Source: JADFRG01 sp036986135
GTDB taxonomy: Bacteria > Chloroflexota > Anaerolineae > Anaerolineales > E44-bin32
Length of the DNA: 11,633 bases
Direction: 5' to 3'
Assembly (NCBI GenBank): GCA_036986135.1
Contig: BTQZ01000066.1
Location: forward strand, 1 to 11,633
Below the pieces are notes generated by a model. It was not told the origin of the DNA, did no database searches, and saw only the letters and a list, made by a program, of their open reading frames with translations. The position numbers and the translations under genes are program-made. Within the stretch, counting starts at the first letter, position 1; the number at the start of each line of letters is the position of its first letter. Shown here piece after piece: positions 1 through 6,360 of this stretch.

Positions 1-225
1 GATCGCAACTACCAGCTTCTTGCCTTCAGGGGAGAGACGATAAAGTTGAACGCGGCCCTTCTTCAAAAGAAAGAGTACTTCCCCCGCCTCATCCGGCCCA
101 TAGAACACGCGGCCAGGCTCACAGGTACTCATGGTTGTAGAGCGGTCCATCTCCGCCATCTCCTGATCGGTCAGGTCCTGGAAGATTTCTATTTCGGATA
201 ATGCTTCGAGCTTTACGGTATCCAT
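1..225 (-). CDS. Crp/Fnr-type cyclic-nucleotide-binding domain protein (partial, N-terminal 75 residues)
   Basis: Only the first 75 codons are present; the gene continues past the left edge. The visible part reads as the start of a cyclic-nucleotide-binding beta-roll: an acidic N-terminal helix (about residues 1-35, with EIFQDLTDQEMAEM) and then strands with EPGRVFYGPDEAGEVLFLL and KKGRVQLYRLSPEGKKL. This is the pattern seen in Crp/Fnr regulators and in other proteins carrying the domain. The DNA-binding helix-turn-helix that would prove a transcription factor lies outside the window. The ATG has a clear AGGAG four bases upstream. The gene starts 20 bases after the stop of the thioredoxin-fold gene, so the two are probably cotranscribed. 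No early cysteine cluster of the Fnr iron-sulfur type is seen; the only cysteine is residue 35. Confidence 0.85.
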   Translation of the reverse strand, partial: MDTVKLEALSEIEIFQDLTDQEMAEMDRSTTMSTCEPGRVFYGPDEAGEVLFLLKKGRVQLYRLSPEGKKLVVAI

Positions 226-245
226 TGGGCTCCTGGGATTTCCAG

Positions 246-482
246 TCAGGAAAGTCCGGTCGTAAGTCTTTCGAAAAGTTCCGCTTCGCTCGGATTCCCG
301 AGATAAAGCGTGGCGCCGTCCAATAAATAGGTCGGCACCGCAAAAACGCTGTCGGGCTTCTCGCCGGTGAGTTCGATCAAATTAACTTCCACCTGCGGCA
401 TACGCTCACGGACCTGTTTGGCGATCTGCCGGGCGTGGTCACAGGTTTCGCAGTAATCGTCGATGTAGATGTCAAGTCGCAT
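246..482 (-). CDS. Small thioredoxin/glutaredoxin-fold protein with CxxC motif
   Basis: A 78-residue protein with the minimal thioredoxin fold. It opens with a beta strand (MRLDIYI), followed by a CETC redox motif at Cys11-Cys14 at the start of a helix. Later it has the cis-proline signature VPT at residues 49-51, facing the CxxC, then a strand, a turn and a C-terminal helix (SEAELFERL). The length fits glutaredoxin-like and Thioredoxin_3-like proteins. CETC is neither the CPYC of classical glutaredoxin nor the CGPC of thioredoxin, so the partner is unknown. A GAGGAG sequence sits shortly before the ATG. It is the first gene of a two-gene unit with the Crp/Fnr-type gene. A thiol-exchange role in the cytoplasm is family knowledge; a role in signalling to the neighbour is only inferred from position. 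Confidence 0.85.
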   Translation of the reverse strand: MRLDIYIDDYCETCDHARQIAKQVRERMPQVEVNLIELTGEKPDSVFAVPTYLLDGATLYLGNPSEAELFERLTTGLS

Positions 483-610
483 TCAGTCTCCTCGCTGTCT
501 GAGTGCCTTCCGAGCCTTCGGTTCCGGCTTGAGGCTACTTGCGCAGATTAGCACAGCGAGTCGATGCGACGGGTAAGGCCACTTACAGGCTCTCACCGTT
601 GAAACTTGCT

Positions 611-650
611 GACAGGTGTCCGATTATAACCACCCGACCGTCACCTGTGA
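611..650. promoter_or_regulatory. Paired 10-bp palindromes framing a promoter, candidate operator
   Basis: Two short perfect palindromes lie 30 bp apart centre to centre: GACA-GG-TGTC at 611-620 and TCAC-CT-GTGA at 641-650. They share ACAGGTG in opposite orientation, so the pair also forms a larger inverted repeat. They lie over the start-site region and the -35 region of the candidate minus-strand promoter between them. Thirty bp is close to three helical turns, so both would face the same side of the DNA. This looks like a repressor-type arrangement. The binding protein is unknown; the downstream Crp/Fnr-type protein is an obvious candidate. Confidence 0.4.
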
Positions 651-651
651 T
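623..651 (-). promoter_or_regulatory. Candidate sigma-70-type promoter for the thioredoxin-fold/Crp operon
   Basis: On the minus strand a perfect TATAAT -10 box occupies 628-623. With 17 bases between, ATCACA at 651-646 matches four of six -35 consensus positions. Transcription would start near 616 and leave a leader of about 135 bases before the thioredoxin-fold gene. Confidence 0.45.
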
Positions 652-849
652 TAGGGTTCCATAATATAGAGTCGGCAGCATCCGCGAAGCTTACGGGGTA
701 CTTGATCGCGGCGCAAAGCGTGAATTGGATGAGGACCAATCGGCTGTTCGTGTTGGGGTTGCCATCGCGCGGTTGGCTGCGGCGTGCGGGTAGGCACATC
801 AAACGGTTTCGGGCTAGCATCTAGCCAAGTTACGGGATACAAGCGCCGC
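652..849. other. Intergenic stretch with no recognised feature
   Basis: About 200 bases between the candidate minus-strand promoter and the candidate plus-strand promoter. A 63-codon minus-strand frame here (651-842) has a composition unlike a folded protein and no convincing ribosome-binding site. I see no tRNA, no array of repeats and no known RNA motif. Confidence 0.4.
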
Positions 850-870
850 GGCCCTTCATTGGGCCTGTGG

Positions 871-898
871 TTGCGCGTTTATGGGGGGCCTATATAAT
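871..898 (+). promoter_or_regulatory. Sigma-70-type promoter for the small membrane protein gene
   Basis: TTGCGC at 871-876 and a perfect TATAAT at 893-898 are separated by 16 bases, facing the gene at 1047. The -35 is preceded by a 5-bp inverted repeat, GGCCC at 850-854 and GGGCC at 861-865 with a six-base loop, which could be an operator or be incidental. Transcription from here would give a leader of about 140 bases. Confidence 0.55.
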
Positions 899-992
899 GC
901 GCGGGGAAGAATCTGGGCCAATTCCGCCGCGGGGACCTAGCAGGCATAAAGGGCCATTGAAAGCGGAGGGGGGCGCTCTAGACTATTCAATG

Positions 993-1018
993 TCGGAGTG
1001 CACAGTAGTGCAAGCCGA
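993..1018 (+). other. Hairpin in the mRNA leader
   Basis: A symmetric stem-loop can form: TCGG (993-996) pairs with CCGA (1015-1018), and TGCAC (999-1003) with GTGCA (1008-1012), closed by the loop AGTA. Between the two stems an AG faces an AG, giving tandem A-G/G-A mismatches that often stack well in RNA. It ends 15 bases before the AAGGAGG ribosome-binding site of the small membrane protein gene. It might affect mRNA stability or translation. Confidence 0.35.
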
Positions 1019-1046
1019 GTGACCGATCATGACAAGGAGGGATAGG

Positions 1047-1331
1047 ATGAGCGAAGATAAAGAAAGGCGACTTAGGTTGATGCGTTTTTGGCTATTCGGC
1101 ACATTTGTGCTCTTGTGGGCAATCTCGCTAGCCTATTACTTCCTCTATCTAGCGCCAATCTCTGATGTGGCTACGGTCCTACGGGCTGTTTGGCCAGTAT
1201 GGGTCGTTGCGGCCGTAGGTGCGATAGCCGCCTACTTCGGCTACAGGTGGTGGCTGGGTCGCAGCGAGGGCGAGATGGTTCCAGCCGCGCCAGAATCTGC
1301 GGCGGCACCGCCTCCTGAAACTCCGAGCTAG
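1047..1331 (+). CDS. Small two-helix membrane protein, unknown function
   Basis: A 94-residue protein I do not recognise. A charged N-terminus (SEDKERRLRLMR) precedes a first hydrophobic helix at about residues 14-35. A short polar link leads to a second helix at about 45-68, and a Pro/Ala-rich acidic tail follows. Basic residues before helix 1 and after helix 2 (YRWWLGR) predict both ends in the cytoplasm. I chose the ATG at 1047 rather than the in-frame ATG at 1029. A strong AAGGAGG (1034-1040) lies six bases before 1047 and would fall inside the coding region of the longer form. It stands alone between a minus-strand operon on each side, with its own promoter, and no neighbour suggests a role. 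The downstream acyl-CoA operon converges on it. Confidence 0.8.
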   Translation: MSEDKERRLRLMRFWLFGTFVLLWAISLAYYFLYLAPISDVATVLRAVWPVWVVAAVGAIAAYFGYRWWLGRSEGEMVPAAPESAAAPPPETPS

Positions 1332-1393
1332 TCGCAGCCTGGCAAGGGCGGCAGCGAAGGCTAGCTCAATCTACCAAGCAGATAACGAAAGCG

Positions 1394-1410
1394 GCTGTCT
1401 CAAAGACAGC
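1394..1410. other. Stem-loop in a convergent intergenic region
   Basis: GCTGTCT (1394-1400) and AGACAGC (1404-1410) form a perfect 7-bp stem with a CAA loop, between the 3' ends of the small membrane protein gene and the acyl-CoA dehydrogenase gene. No run of T follows closely on either strand, so it is not a classical intrinsic terminator. It could still mark the 3' end of one or both transcripts. The rest of 1332-1534 shows nothing else I can name. Confidence 0.4.
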
Positions 1411-1534
1411 TGGAGATAGCCTCGTTCTATTTGTTGATCAAGCGGGGAGAAGATAGGGGGCCACATCGCTGGCGGGGCTGCCGAGCTCCTTTGATTGTTC
1501 GAGGGGTGAGAGTGGAATTGGGTCTTCAGGGAGA

Positions 1535-2686
1535 TTATTCGATCCCCAGGACGCGCCGGGCAATGACCAGGCGCTGGATTTCACTGGTGCCCTCGCCGAT
1601 CGTCATCAGTCGGGCGTCACGGTAGATGCGCTCCACGGGATACTCCGCGCTATAGCCGTAACCACCTAAGATCTGAATGGCGTTGCGGCAGACGCCTTCT
1701 GCCATCTCCGTAGCAAACAGCTTAGCCATGGAAGCCTCCCTCGTGAATGGGAGGCCCGTCTGCTTGATCCAGGCTGCCCTGTAAACCAATAGACGCGCGG
1801 CCTCGATTCCGGTCACCGCATCTGCGATCATCCACTGAATTGCCTGAATCTGGCTCAACGGCCCACCAAACGCATGGCGTTCTTTGGCGTATCGTATGCC
1901 TTCCTCTGCCGCGGATTGAGCCAGGCCCACCGCAAGCGCGCCGATGGACACGCGGCCGCCGTCCAACACCTCCAATGTTTGATAAATTCCATCGCCCGGG
2001 GTCCCGAGCAGGTGATCCTCAGGCACGTGCACCTTCTCGAAGGTCAATGCGTGAGTAGGCGAAGCGCGAACGCCCATCTTCTTCTCGGCAGGATGGATGT
2101 GGAGCCCGGCGGCATCCGCGGGAACGACAATGAGACTCAAGGCTCTCGAGCCGCCATTCGGATCGGTTCGACACAGAGTAACAATCTGTGAGGCCACACT
2201 GGCGTTCGTAATCCAAGCCTTGCTGCCATCCAACACCCATTCTCCGTTGGTGAGCTCCGCACGCGTCTTGACGCTACCCATGAGATCCGACCCGCCTCCA
2301 GGCTCGGTCAGGGCCAGGGAACCGAGGCCTGCCGATGCTTTCGCCAGGTCGGGCAGCCAGCGCAGCTTCTGCTCCTCGGTGCCGAAAAGCGCGATTGGCG
2401 CGCAGGCTAACCCATTGTGGGCAGATACGCTCAGCCCGGTGCCCCCGTCGGCCCAGCCCAGTTCCTCAATGGCGATGGCGGCACTGATCGCATCGACGCC
2501 GGCTCCACCGTACTGCTCGGGGACATTCAGCCCCAGCAGTCCCAGGGTGCCCATCTTCGCAACGGCTTCGGCGTTGTATTCCTGCCGCTCGTCCATCTCG
2601 GCTGCCAGGGGTTTGACTTCCTGTGCGCAAAATTCGTGAACCGCCTGCCGCCACATGCGCTGTTCTTCGCTCAACTCAAATTCCAT
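1535..2686 (-). CDS. Acyl-CoA dehydrogenase
   Basis: A 383-residue FAD-dependent acyl-CoA dehydrogenase, the usual family length. It oxidises an acyl-CoA to the trans-2-enoyl-CoA and passes electrons to electron-transfer flavoprotein. The three domains are in order: an N-terminal helical domain (LSEEQRMWRQAVHEF at 5-19), a middle beta domain with the flavin signature ALTEPGGGSD at 125-134, and a C-terminal helical domain. The second family signature, around QILGGYGYSAEYPVER, is at 338-353. The catalytic base is present as Glu365 in GEGTSEIQ, the position used by short- and medium-chain enzymes rather than by isovaleryl-CoA dehydrogenase. The ATG has GGAG seven bases upstream. It is last in the acyl-CoA operon, 112 bases after the synthetase, and may also have its own promoter. 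The chain-length preference cannot be read from sequence. It probably acts on the product of the neighbouring synthetase. Confidence 0.95.
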   Translation of the reverse strand: MEFELSEEQRMWRQAVHEFCAQEVKPLAAEMDERQEYNAEAVAKMGTLGLLGLNVPEQYGGAGVDAISAAIAIEELGWADGGTGLSVSAHNGLACAPIALFGTEEQKLRWLPDLAKASAGLGSLALTEPGGGSDLMGSVKTRAELTNGEWVLDGSKAWITNASVASQIVTLCRTDPNGGSRALSLIVVPADAAGLHIHPAEKKMGVRASPTHALTFEKVHVPEDHLLGTPGDGIYQTLEVLDGGRVSIGALAVGLAQSAAEEGIRYAKERHAFGGPLSQIQAIQWMIADAVTGIEAARLLVYRAAWIKQTGLPFTREASMAKLFATEMAEGVCRNAIQILGGYGYSAEYPVERIYRDARLMTIGEGTSEIQRLVIARRVLGIE

Positions 2687-2703
2687 GTCGTTTCTCCGCG
2701 CGC

Positions 2704-2734
2704 ATTATAGTGCGCATAGCCGAACGGAAGGCAA
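2704..2734 (-). promoter_or_regulatory. Possible internal promoter for acyl-CoA dehydrogenase
   Basis: The 112-base gap before the dehydrogenase holds a perfect TATAAT on the minus strand (2709-2704). The best -35 is TTGCCT at 2734-2729, with a long 19-base spacer. A start from it would lie about ten bases before the ribosome-binding site. The GC-alternating flanks (GCGC on both sides) make a chance match possible. Confidence 0.3.
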
Positions 2735-2798
2735 ATCCAATCCATTGTGAGGCGCTGACGATGAAGCTCATGTGTACCTACCCGTGATCATTTTTCTG

Positions 2799-4760
2799 CT
2801 AGCTGTCTTTCGAGGCTGCAAACTCATCCAGCGCCTCAGGATTCATCAGGGCCGATGTATCGCCGTAATCCTGACCGAGATAGGCGGCGCGAATCATGCG
2901 CCGCATCACCTTGGCGTTGCGCGTCTTCGGCAGATCGCCCACGAATCGTACCCGGCTCGGAGCGAGGGGTTTACCCAGTTCCTTGGCTGCTTTCTCGCGA
3001 AGTTCACCGGCCAGCTCGTTTGATGGCGTAACGTCGGGAGATAGAACACAAAAGGCGATGAGCTGGCTGCCTTTGACCTCATGCGGAACGCCGATCGCGG
3101 CGGCCTCCATAACCGCCGGGTGATCCACAAGTATGGACTCGACCTCGGCCGGTCCGAGGCGCTTGCCGCCTACCTTGATTGTGTCATCCGAGCGGCCCAG
3201 GATGTACCAGGATCCGTCTGAATCCACGGCTGCAAAATCACCGTGGACCCAGACATTCGGCCAGCGGGACCAATAGGTCTCGAGATATCGTCCTGGGTCT
3301 TTCCAAAAACCGCGGGTCATGCCGATCCAGGGAGACTTGATGACTAATTCGCCCACCTGGTTAATCACCGAATGGCCCTGCTCATCGAAAACGTCGGCGG
3401 CAATTCCTGGGCACGGGCCGGAGAATGCGGTTGGCTTCAGCGGTAGGACCGGATTGCCCATCAGAATACCACCCGAGATCTCGGTCCCACCCGAGTAGTT
3501 GATGATCGGGCGGCTGCCGCCTCCGACTTTCTGAAACAACCACATCCACGGATCGGGATTCCAGGGTTCGCCGGTTGAGCCAAAGAACCGCAGAGTGGAG
3601 AGGTCGTGGGAGCGGAAGGGCTCATCGCCGTGCGGAATCAGAGCCCGCACAAGCGTGGGAGAGATACCAAGGCTGGTAATCTTATGGCGCTCCACGAGGT
3701 CCCAAACTCGACCCGGCCCCGGAAAATCGGGAGCGCCATCGAAGATGAAAAACGTGCCCCCGAGCAGGAGCGCGCCAAACACCAGCCAGGGCCCCATCAT
3801 CCAGCCCATGTCGGTCATCCAGTAGATCCGGTCGCCGGGATGGACGTCCATTCCGAACGCCATGTCTTGTGCGGCCTTGACAGGAAAGCCGCAGTGCGTA
3901 TGGACTGCGCCTTTGGGTTTTCCGGTCGTGCCGGAGGTATAGATCACCATCAACGGCGCCTCGGCCTCCGTATCTTCGGTCTCCGCCTCCGTGAGCTGGC
4001 CCGCCAACAAGGAATCCCAGGTGAGGTCTCTGCCCTCAAGCATCTCGATCGGCAGTCCGGCATGCGCATAGATCACAACATGTTCAAGGGAGGGGCAAGC
4101 ACGGGCAGCCTGATCCGCGACGCTCATCATCTCAATCGTTGACCCCCGCCGGGCATAACCATCGGCGGTGATTAATGCTCTGGCACCTCCATCTACCAGC
4201 CGAGAGGCCACGGCTCCCGCGCCGTAACCTGAGAACAGCGGTAGGATGACCCCACCTATCTTCGCGATCGCCAGCAATGCGACTACGATTTCGGGGACCA
4301 TCGGCATGTACAGTCCGATGGCATCGCCGGGTCCCAATCCCAGGGAGCGCAGGCCACCGGCCGCCAGGTTCACCTGCATGCGAAGTTCCCCGTAGGTGAG
4401 CGAGCGCACCTGGCCGCCTTCTCCCTCCCAGATCAAGGCCGCTTGCGACTCAGTCTCCGTGCCCTCATATTTGTCGAGGCAGTTGTGGATGATGTTCATT
4501 CGCCCGCCCACACACCACCTTGGCCAGGCGATTCCCTCCGATAGATCTACAACCTGCGAGTATGGTTGCCTAAAACGGATATCCAAATAGTCCAGCACGG
4601 CCTGGGTGAACCAGCCCACGTCCCGCGTTGAGCGCTCCATGAGCGCGCTAAAGTCGGACAGATCATGCTGGCGCATGAACTGTGTCAGATGGGCGCGCGC
4701 GGTATAGTCAGGCCCCGGCTCCCAAACGACCGGACCCCCAAAGTTAGAATCTAGACTCAT
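2799..4760 (-). CDS. Acetyl-CoA-synthetase-like acyl-CoA synthetase (AMP-forming), larger-substrate type
   Basis: A 653-residue adenylate-forming enzyme that activates a carboxylic acid with ATP and CoA. Its length and N-terminus match the acetyl/propionyl-CoA synthetase branch. Motifs in order: the phosphate loop YTSGTTGKPKG (274-284), NYSGGTEISGG (421-431), the hinge GRSDDTIKVGGKR (522-534), and PKTRNAKVMRR (611-621) with the adenylation lysine Lys617. Acetyl-CoA synthetase has WWQTETGG in the second motif, where the second Trp closes the acyl pocket. Here that residue is Gly424, so an acid larger than acetate is likely. An upstream in-frame ATG at 4874 would overlap the previous gene by 64 bases. 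I prefer the ATG at 4760, with AGGTG six bases upstream and an N-terminus like the family's. A lysine is present, but its regulation by acetylation is only possible from family knowledge. Confidence 0.93.
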   Translation of the reverse strand: MSLDSNFGGPVVWEPGPDYTARAHLTQFMRQHDLSDFSALMERSTRDVGWFTQAVLDYLDIRFRQPYSQVVDLSEGIAWPRWCVGGRMNIIHNCLDKYEGTETESQAALIWEGEGGQVRSLTYGELRMQVNLAAGGLRSLGLGPGDAIGLYMPMVPEIVVALLAIAKIGGVILPLFSGYGAGAVASRLVDGGARALITADGYARRGSTIEMMSVADQAARACPSLEHVVIYAHAGLPIEMLEGRDLTWDSLLAGQLTEAETEDTEAEAPLMVIYTSGTTGKPKGAVHTHCGFPVKAAQDMAFGMDVHPGDRIYWMTDMGWMMGPWLVFGALLLGGTFFIFDGAPDFPGPGRVWDLVERHKITSLGISPTLVRALIPHGDEPFRSHDLSTLRFFGSTGEPWNPDPWMWLFQKVGGGSRPIINYSGGTEISGGILMGNPVLPLKPTAFSGPCPGIAADVFDEQGHSVINQVGELVIKSPWIGMTRGFWKDPGRYLETYWSRWPNVWVHGDFAAVDSDGSWYILGRSDDTIKVGGKRLGPAEVESILVDHPAVMEAAAIGVPHEVKGSQLIAFCVLSPDVTPSNELAGELREKAAKELGKPLAPSRVRFVGDLPKTRNAKVMRRMIRAAYLGQDYGDTSALMNPEALDEFAASKDS

Positions 4761-4810
4761 CTTTCGCACCTGCCCGCCTGGCGCATAAACATCTCCGATC
4801 CGTACTGCAT
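4757..4810 (-). CDS. Possible 17-codon translational relay ORF
   Basis: A frame begins with ATG directly after the stop of the DUF6585-like gene and encodes MQYGSEMFMRQAGRCER. It ends with a TGA that overlaps the ATG of the acyl-CoA synthetase (ATGA). It could carry ribosomes across the only substantial gap between the first five operon genes. No separate ribosome-binding site or conservation can be seen, and a frame this short often arises by chance. Confidence 0.25.
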   Translation of the reverse strand: MQYGSEMFMRQAGRCER

Positions 4811-5590
4811 TCAGGCTGGCCGAACATTCTGTGGATTCGATTGCTTGGCATAGTGCTGTATCAGCTGCAGGCAAATCTCCGCATTGGGAACTGCGTTAGC
4901 ACGTACACGAATCGGAGCCCGGCGCTGGGTGGGCTTGAGAAGGATTTTGCCGTCTTTGAGTTCGGCCGAGGCTACTTCGTTCCACCCGAGTCGCTGCCGT
5001 CCCTTAGCCACTCCCTCGGGCCGGACCTGGAGCGGGCCGAAGGGTATCGGCTGCCCATTCCGCAGATGCTGGGAGTATTCGTTCAACAGGCGCGGGTAAA
5101 TGTGGCGCTTGATGGTGGTGATAAGTTGGGCTAGCCCAGCCAGCGTATCCGAGAATCGCATTCTCCGCCCACCCGAGATATCCAGGCGTAAGCTCGAGCG
5201 CGATCCCCAGATCACCCCGAGCACACCATAGGTGACACCCGATACCAAAATCGCCTGGATCTCGCTCCAGGTGACGCTTGTAACGTTTCTTCTGCGCTGG
5301 ATCTGGAGGCCGTTCTCAAAAGTGGTGACGGTGAGCCAATTCCAGCGAAAGACCCAGGCGGCCCCTACCAATCCGATCACAAGGAACAGCAGGCCGACCG
5401 CCAGCCATGCCGCACTCCAGCGCCAGACGACAGCCGGGCCGTAATTGCTCAATGCAAAGGTCCAGCGGTAGAAGCCGATCAGCAGAAATCCGCCACCTGC
5501 CACCAGCCCCAGGGTCGCCATCACAAGATGCAGACGCCGTTCTCGGCGGCGAGCGTTGTGCATCATCAGAGCATTCCCTAGCTCATTCAT
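4811..5590 (-). CDS. Two-helix membrane protein resembling DUF6585
   Basis: A 259-residue protein. A basic N-terminus (HNARRRERR) precedes two hydrophobic helices at about 21-41 and 58-82, and the rest is soluble. The soluble part holds two similar strand-rich segments: TTFENGLQIQRR with VTWSEI around 89-111, and FGPLQVRPEGV with LGWNEV around 184-206. This 'surface residue, Gly, short basic stretch, Trp-x-Glu-Ile/Val' pattern resembles DUF6585 and bacterial PH-like domains. I give that match from memory, with moderate confidence. The start is the ATG at 5590, whose ATGA overlaps the stop of the preceding gene. A longer frame reaching to 5821 would lie antisense-free but inside that gene and has an Arg-rich, non-protein-like N-terminus. 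The function is unknown. Its place in the middle of an acyl-CoA operon suggests a membrane-associated partner or adaptor for those enzymes. Confidence 0.85.
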   Translation of the reverse strand: MNELGNALMMHNARRRERRLHLVMATLGLVAGGGFLLIGFYRWTFALSNYGPAVVWRWSAAWLAVGLLFLVIGLVGAAWVFRWNWLTVTTFENGLQIQRRRNVTSVTWSEIQAILVSGVTYGVLGVIWGSRSSLRLDISGGRRMRFSDTLAGLAQLITTIKRHIYPRLLNEYSQHLRNGQPIPFGPLQVRPEGVAKGRQRLGWNEVASAELKDGKILLKPTQRRAPIRVRANAVPNAEICLQLIQHYAKQSNPQNVRPA

Positions 5591-6360
5591 AGGCCCAGCA
5601 AGCGAGCGGACCCCATCGACACCACAAAGATAATGCCTCCGACCATGATAGATGCAAGAGCCGCGGGACGGCGGTCGGTGGGGGAGAAGGCCACTCCCAC
5701 TCCAAGGCCGACGGCTACCATTCCGGCGCCGAGCGAACTGGAGAGCAGCGGCAGAACGAGATCGCTGTTGGGTATTAGGAAGGCAGCGAGAATAAGCCCG
5801 CCTCCGATGATGCCGGCCCATCGGGAGTAGGTTTCGAGCAATGCGGTCCGGTTAGAAACCACCTCAGGAATGTCAGGCGCGCCCGGCTCTAGGCCAATCG
5901 TGCCTCGGGTTCCATAGAGCATTCGATAGAACAGCAACTGATTCCATGCCATCAGCACCAGGATCCCGCGCACGAAGGCCAGAGCCAGGCTCTCGATGAG
6001 TCCGGCCTGGAACATCAGAACAATGGGATCCAATGCAAAGACTTGATTGATGGCTGGCACAAGACCGAGCAGTGAAAGCGCCCAGGTAATCGATACTAGG
6101 CCCAGCAACGCCGGCTGCAAGCCCAGGTAGCCTCCTCCATGCGTGGGGTCCGGCGCGGCGCTGAGGATCAGGAGCGCCAATCCAGTCATCCACTGGATCG
6201 GTATCACTCCCGGTGAAGTGAGAAATGTCAGCACCGCCATTCCCGCGAACAGGACTGCCCATGCGAAGAGCACGCGCCGCAGGCGGCTGACCGCCTTTTG
6301 AAGGTTGGGGTGATCAGGTGAGAGGCGCTGGGGCAATGAGGTTTCCGCTTCGCCAGCCAA
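5587..6360 (-). CDS. Polytopic membrane protein, unknown function
   Basis: A 257-residue protein with six or seven hydrophobic segments, at about residues 29-48, 53-69, 80-103, 114-146 (long, maybe two), 181-196, 200-225 and 234-254. A charged N-terminus of about 28 residues precedes them. A soluble loop near 149-178 (YGTRGTIGLEPGAPDIPEVV) probably faces the cytoplasm. I recognise no transporter, flippase or enzyme motif. It starts with TTG placed directly after the stop of the DUF35-like gene. No ATG is available until residue 41, inside the first helix, so the TTG start with coupling to the upstream gene is likely. It ends in an ATGA overlap with the two-helix membrane protein. The pair could form a complex, and uptake or membrane docking of the operon's substrate is possible, but nothing in the sequence proves it. 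Confidence 0.85.
   Translation of the reverse strand: MAGEAETSLPQRLSPDHPNLQKAVSRLRRVLFAWAVLFAGMAVLTFLTSPGVIPIQWMTGLALLILSAAPDPTHGGGYLGLQPALLGLVSITWALSLLGLVPAINQVFALDPIVLMFQAGLIESLALAFVRGILVLMAWNQLLFYRMLYGTRGTIGLEPGAPDIPEVVSNRTALLETYSRWAGIIGGGLILAAFLIPNSDLVLPLLSSSLGAGMVAVGLGVGVAFSPTDRRPAALASIMVGGIIFVVSMGSARLLGL

Noticed and set aside
246..262. Sequence GGAAAGTCCGG resembling the conserved GGAAAGTCCGGGC of RNase P RNA
   Set aside because: It lies at the 3' end of the thioredoxin-fold coding region and no other conserved RNase P element surrounds it.
2097..2639. A 180-codon plus-strand open frame
   Set aside because: It lies entirely antisense to the acyl-CoA dehydrogenase gene, has Ser/Pro/Ala-rich low-complexity composition and no family motif.
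2676..2771. A 31-codon minus-strand frame between the synthetase and the acyl-CoA dehydrogenase
   Set aside because: Only a weak GGTAGG precedes it, it overlaps the dehydrogenase start out of frame, and its sequence shows no motif.
3606..4142. A 178-codon plus-strand open frame
   Set aside because: Antisense to the well-supported acyl-CoA synthetase; its His/Arg/Gly-rich sequence is a shadow of that gene's codon usage.
5591..5821. N-terminal extension of the DUF6585-like protein
   Set aside because: It is read inside the preceding membrane-protein gene in another frame and is Arg/Ser-rich; the ATGA junction at 5590-5587 is the better start.
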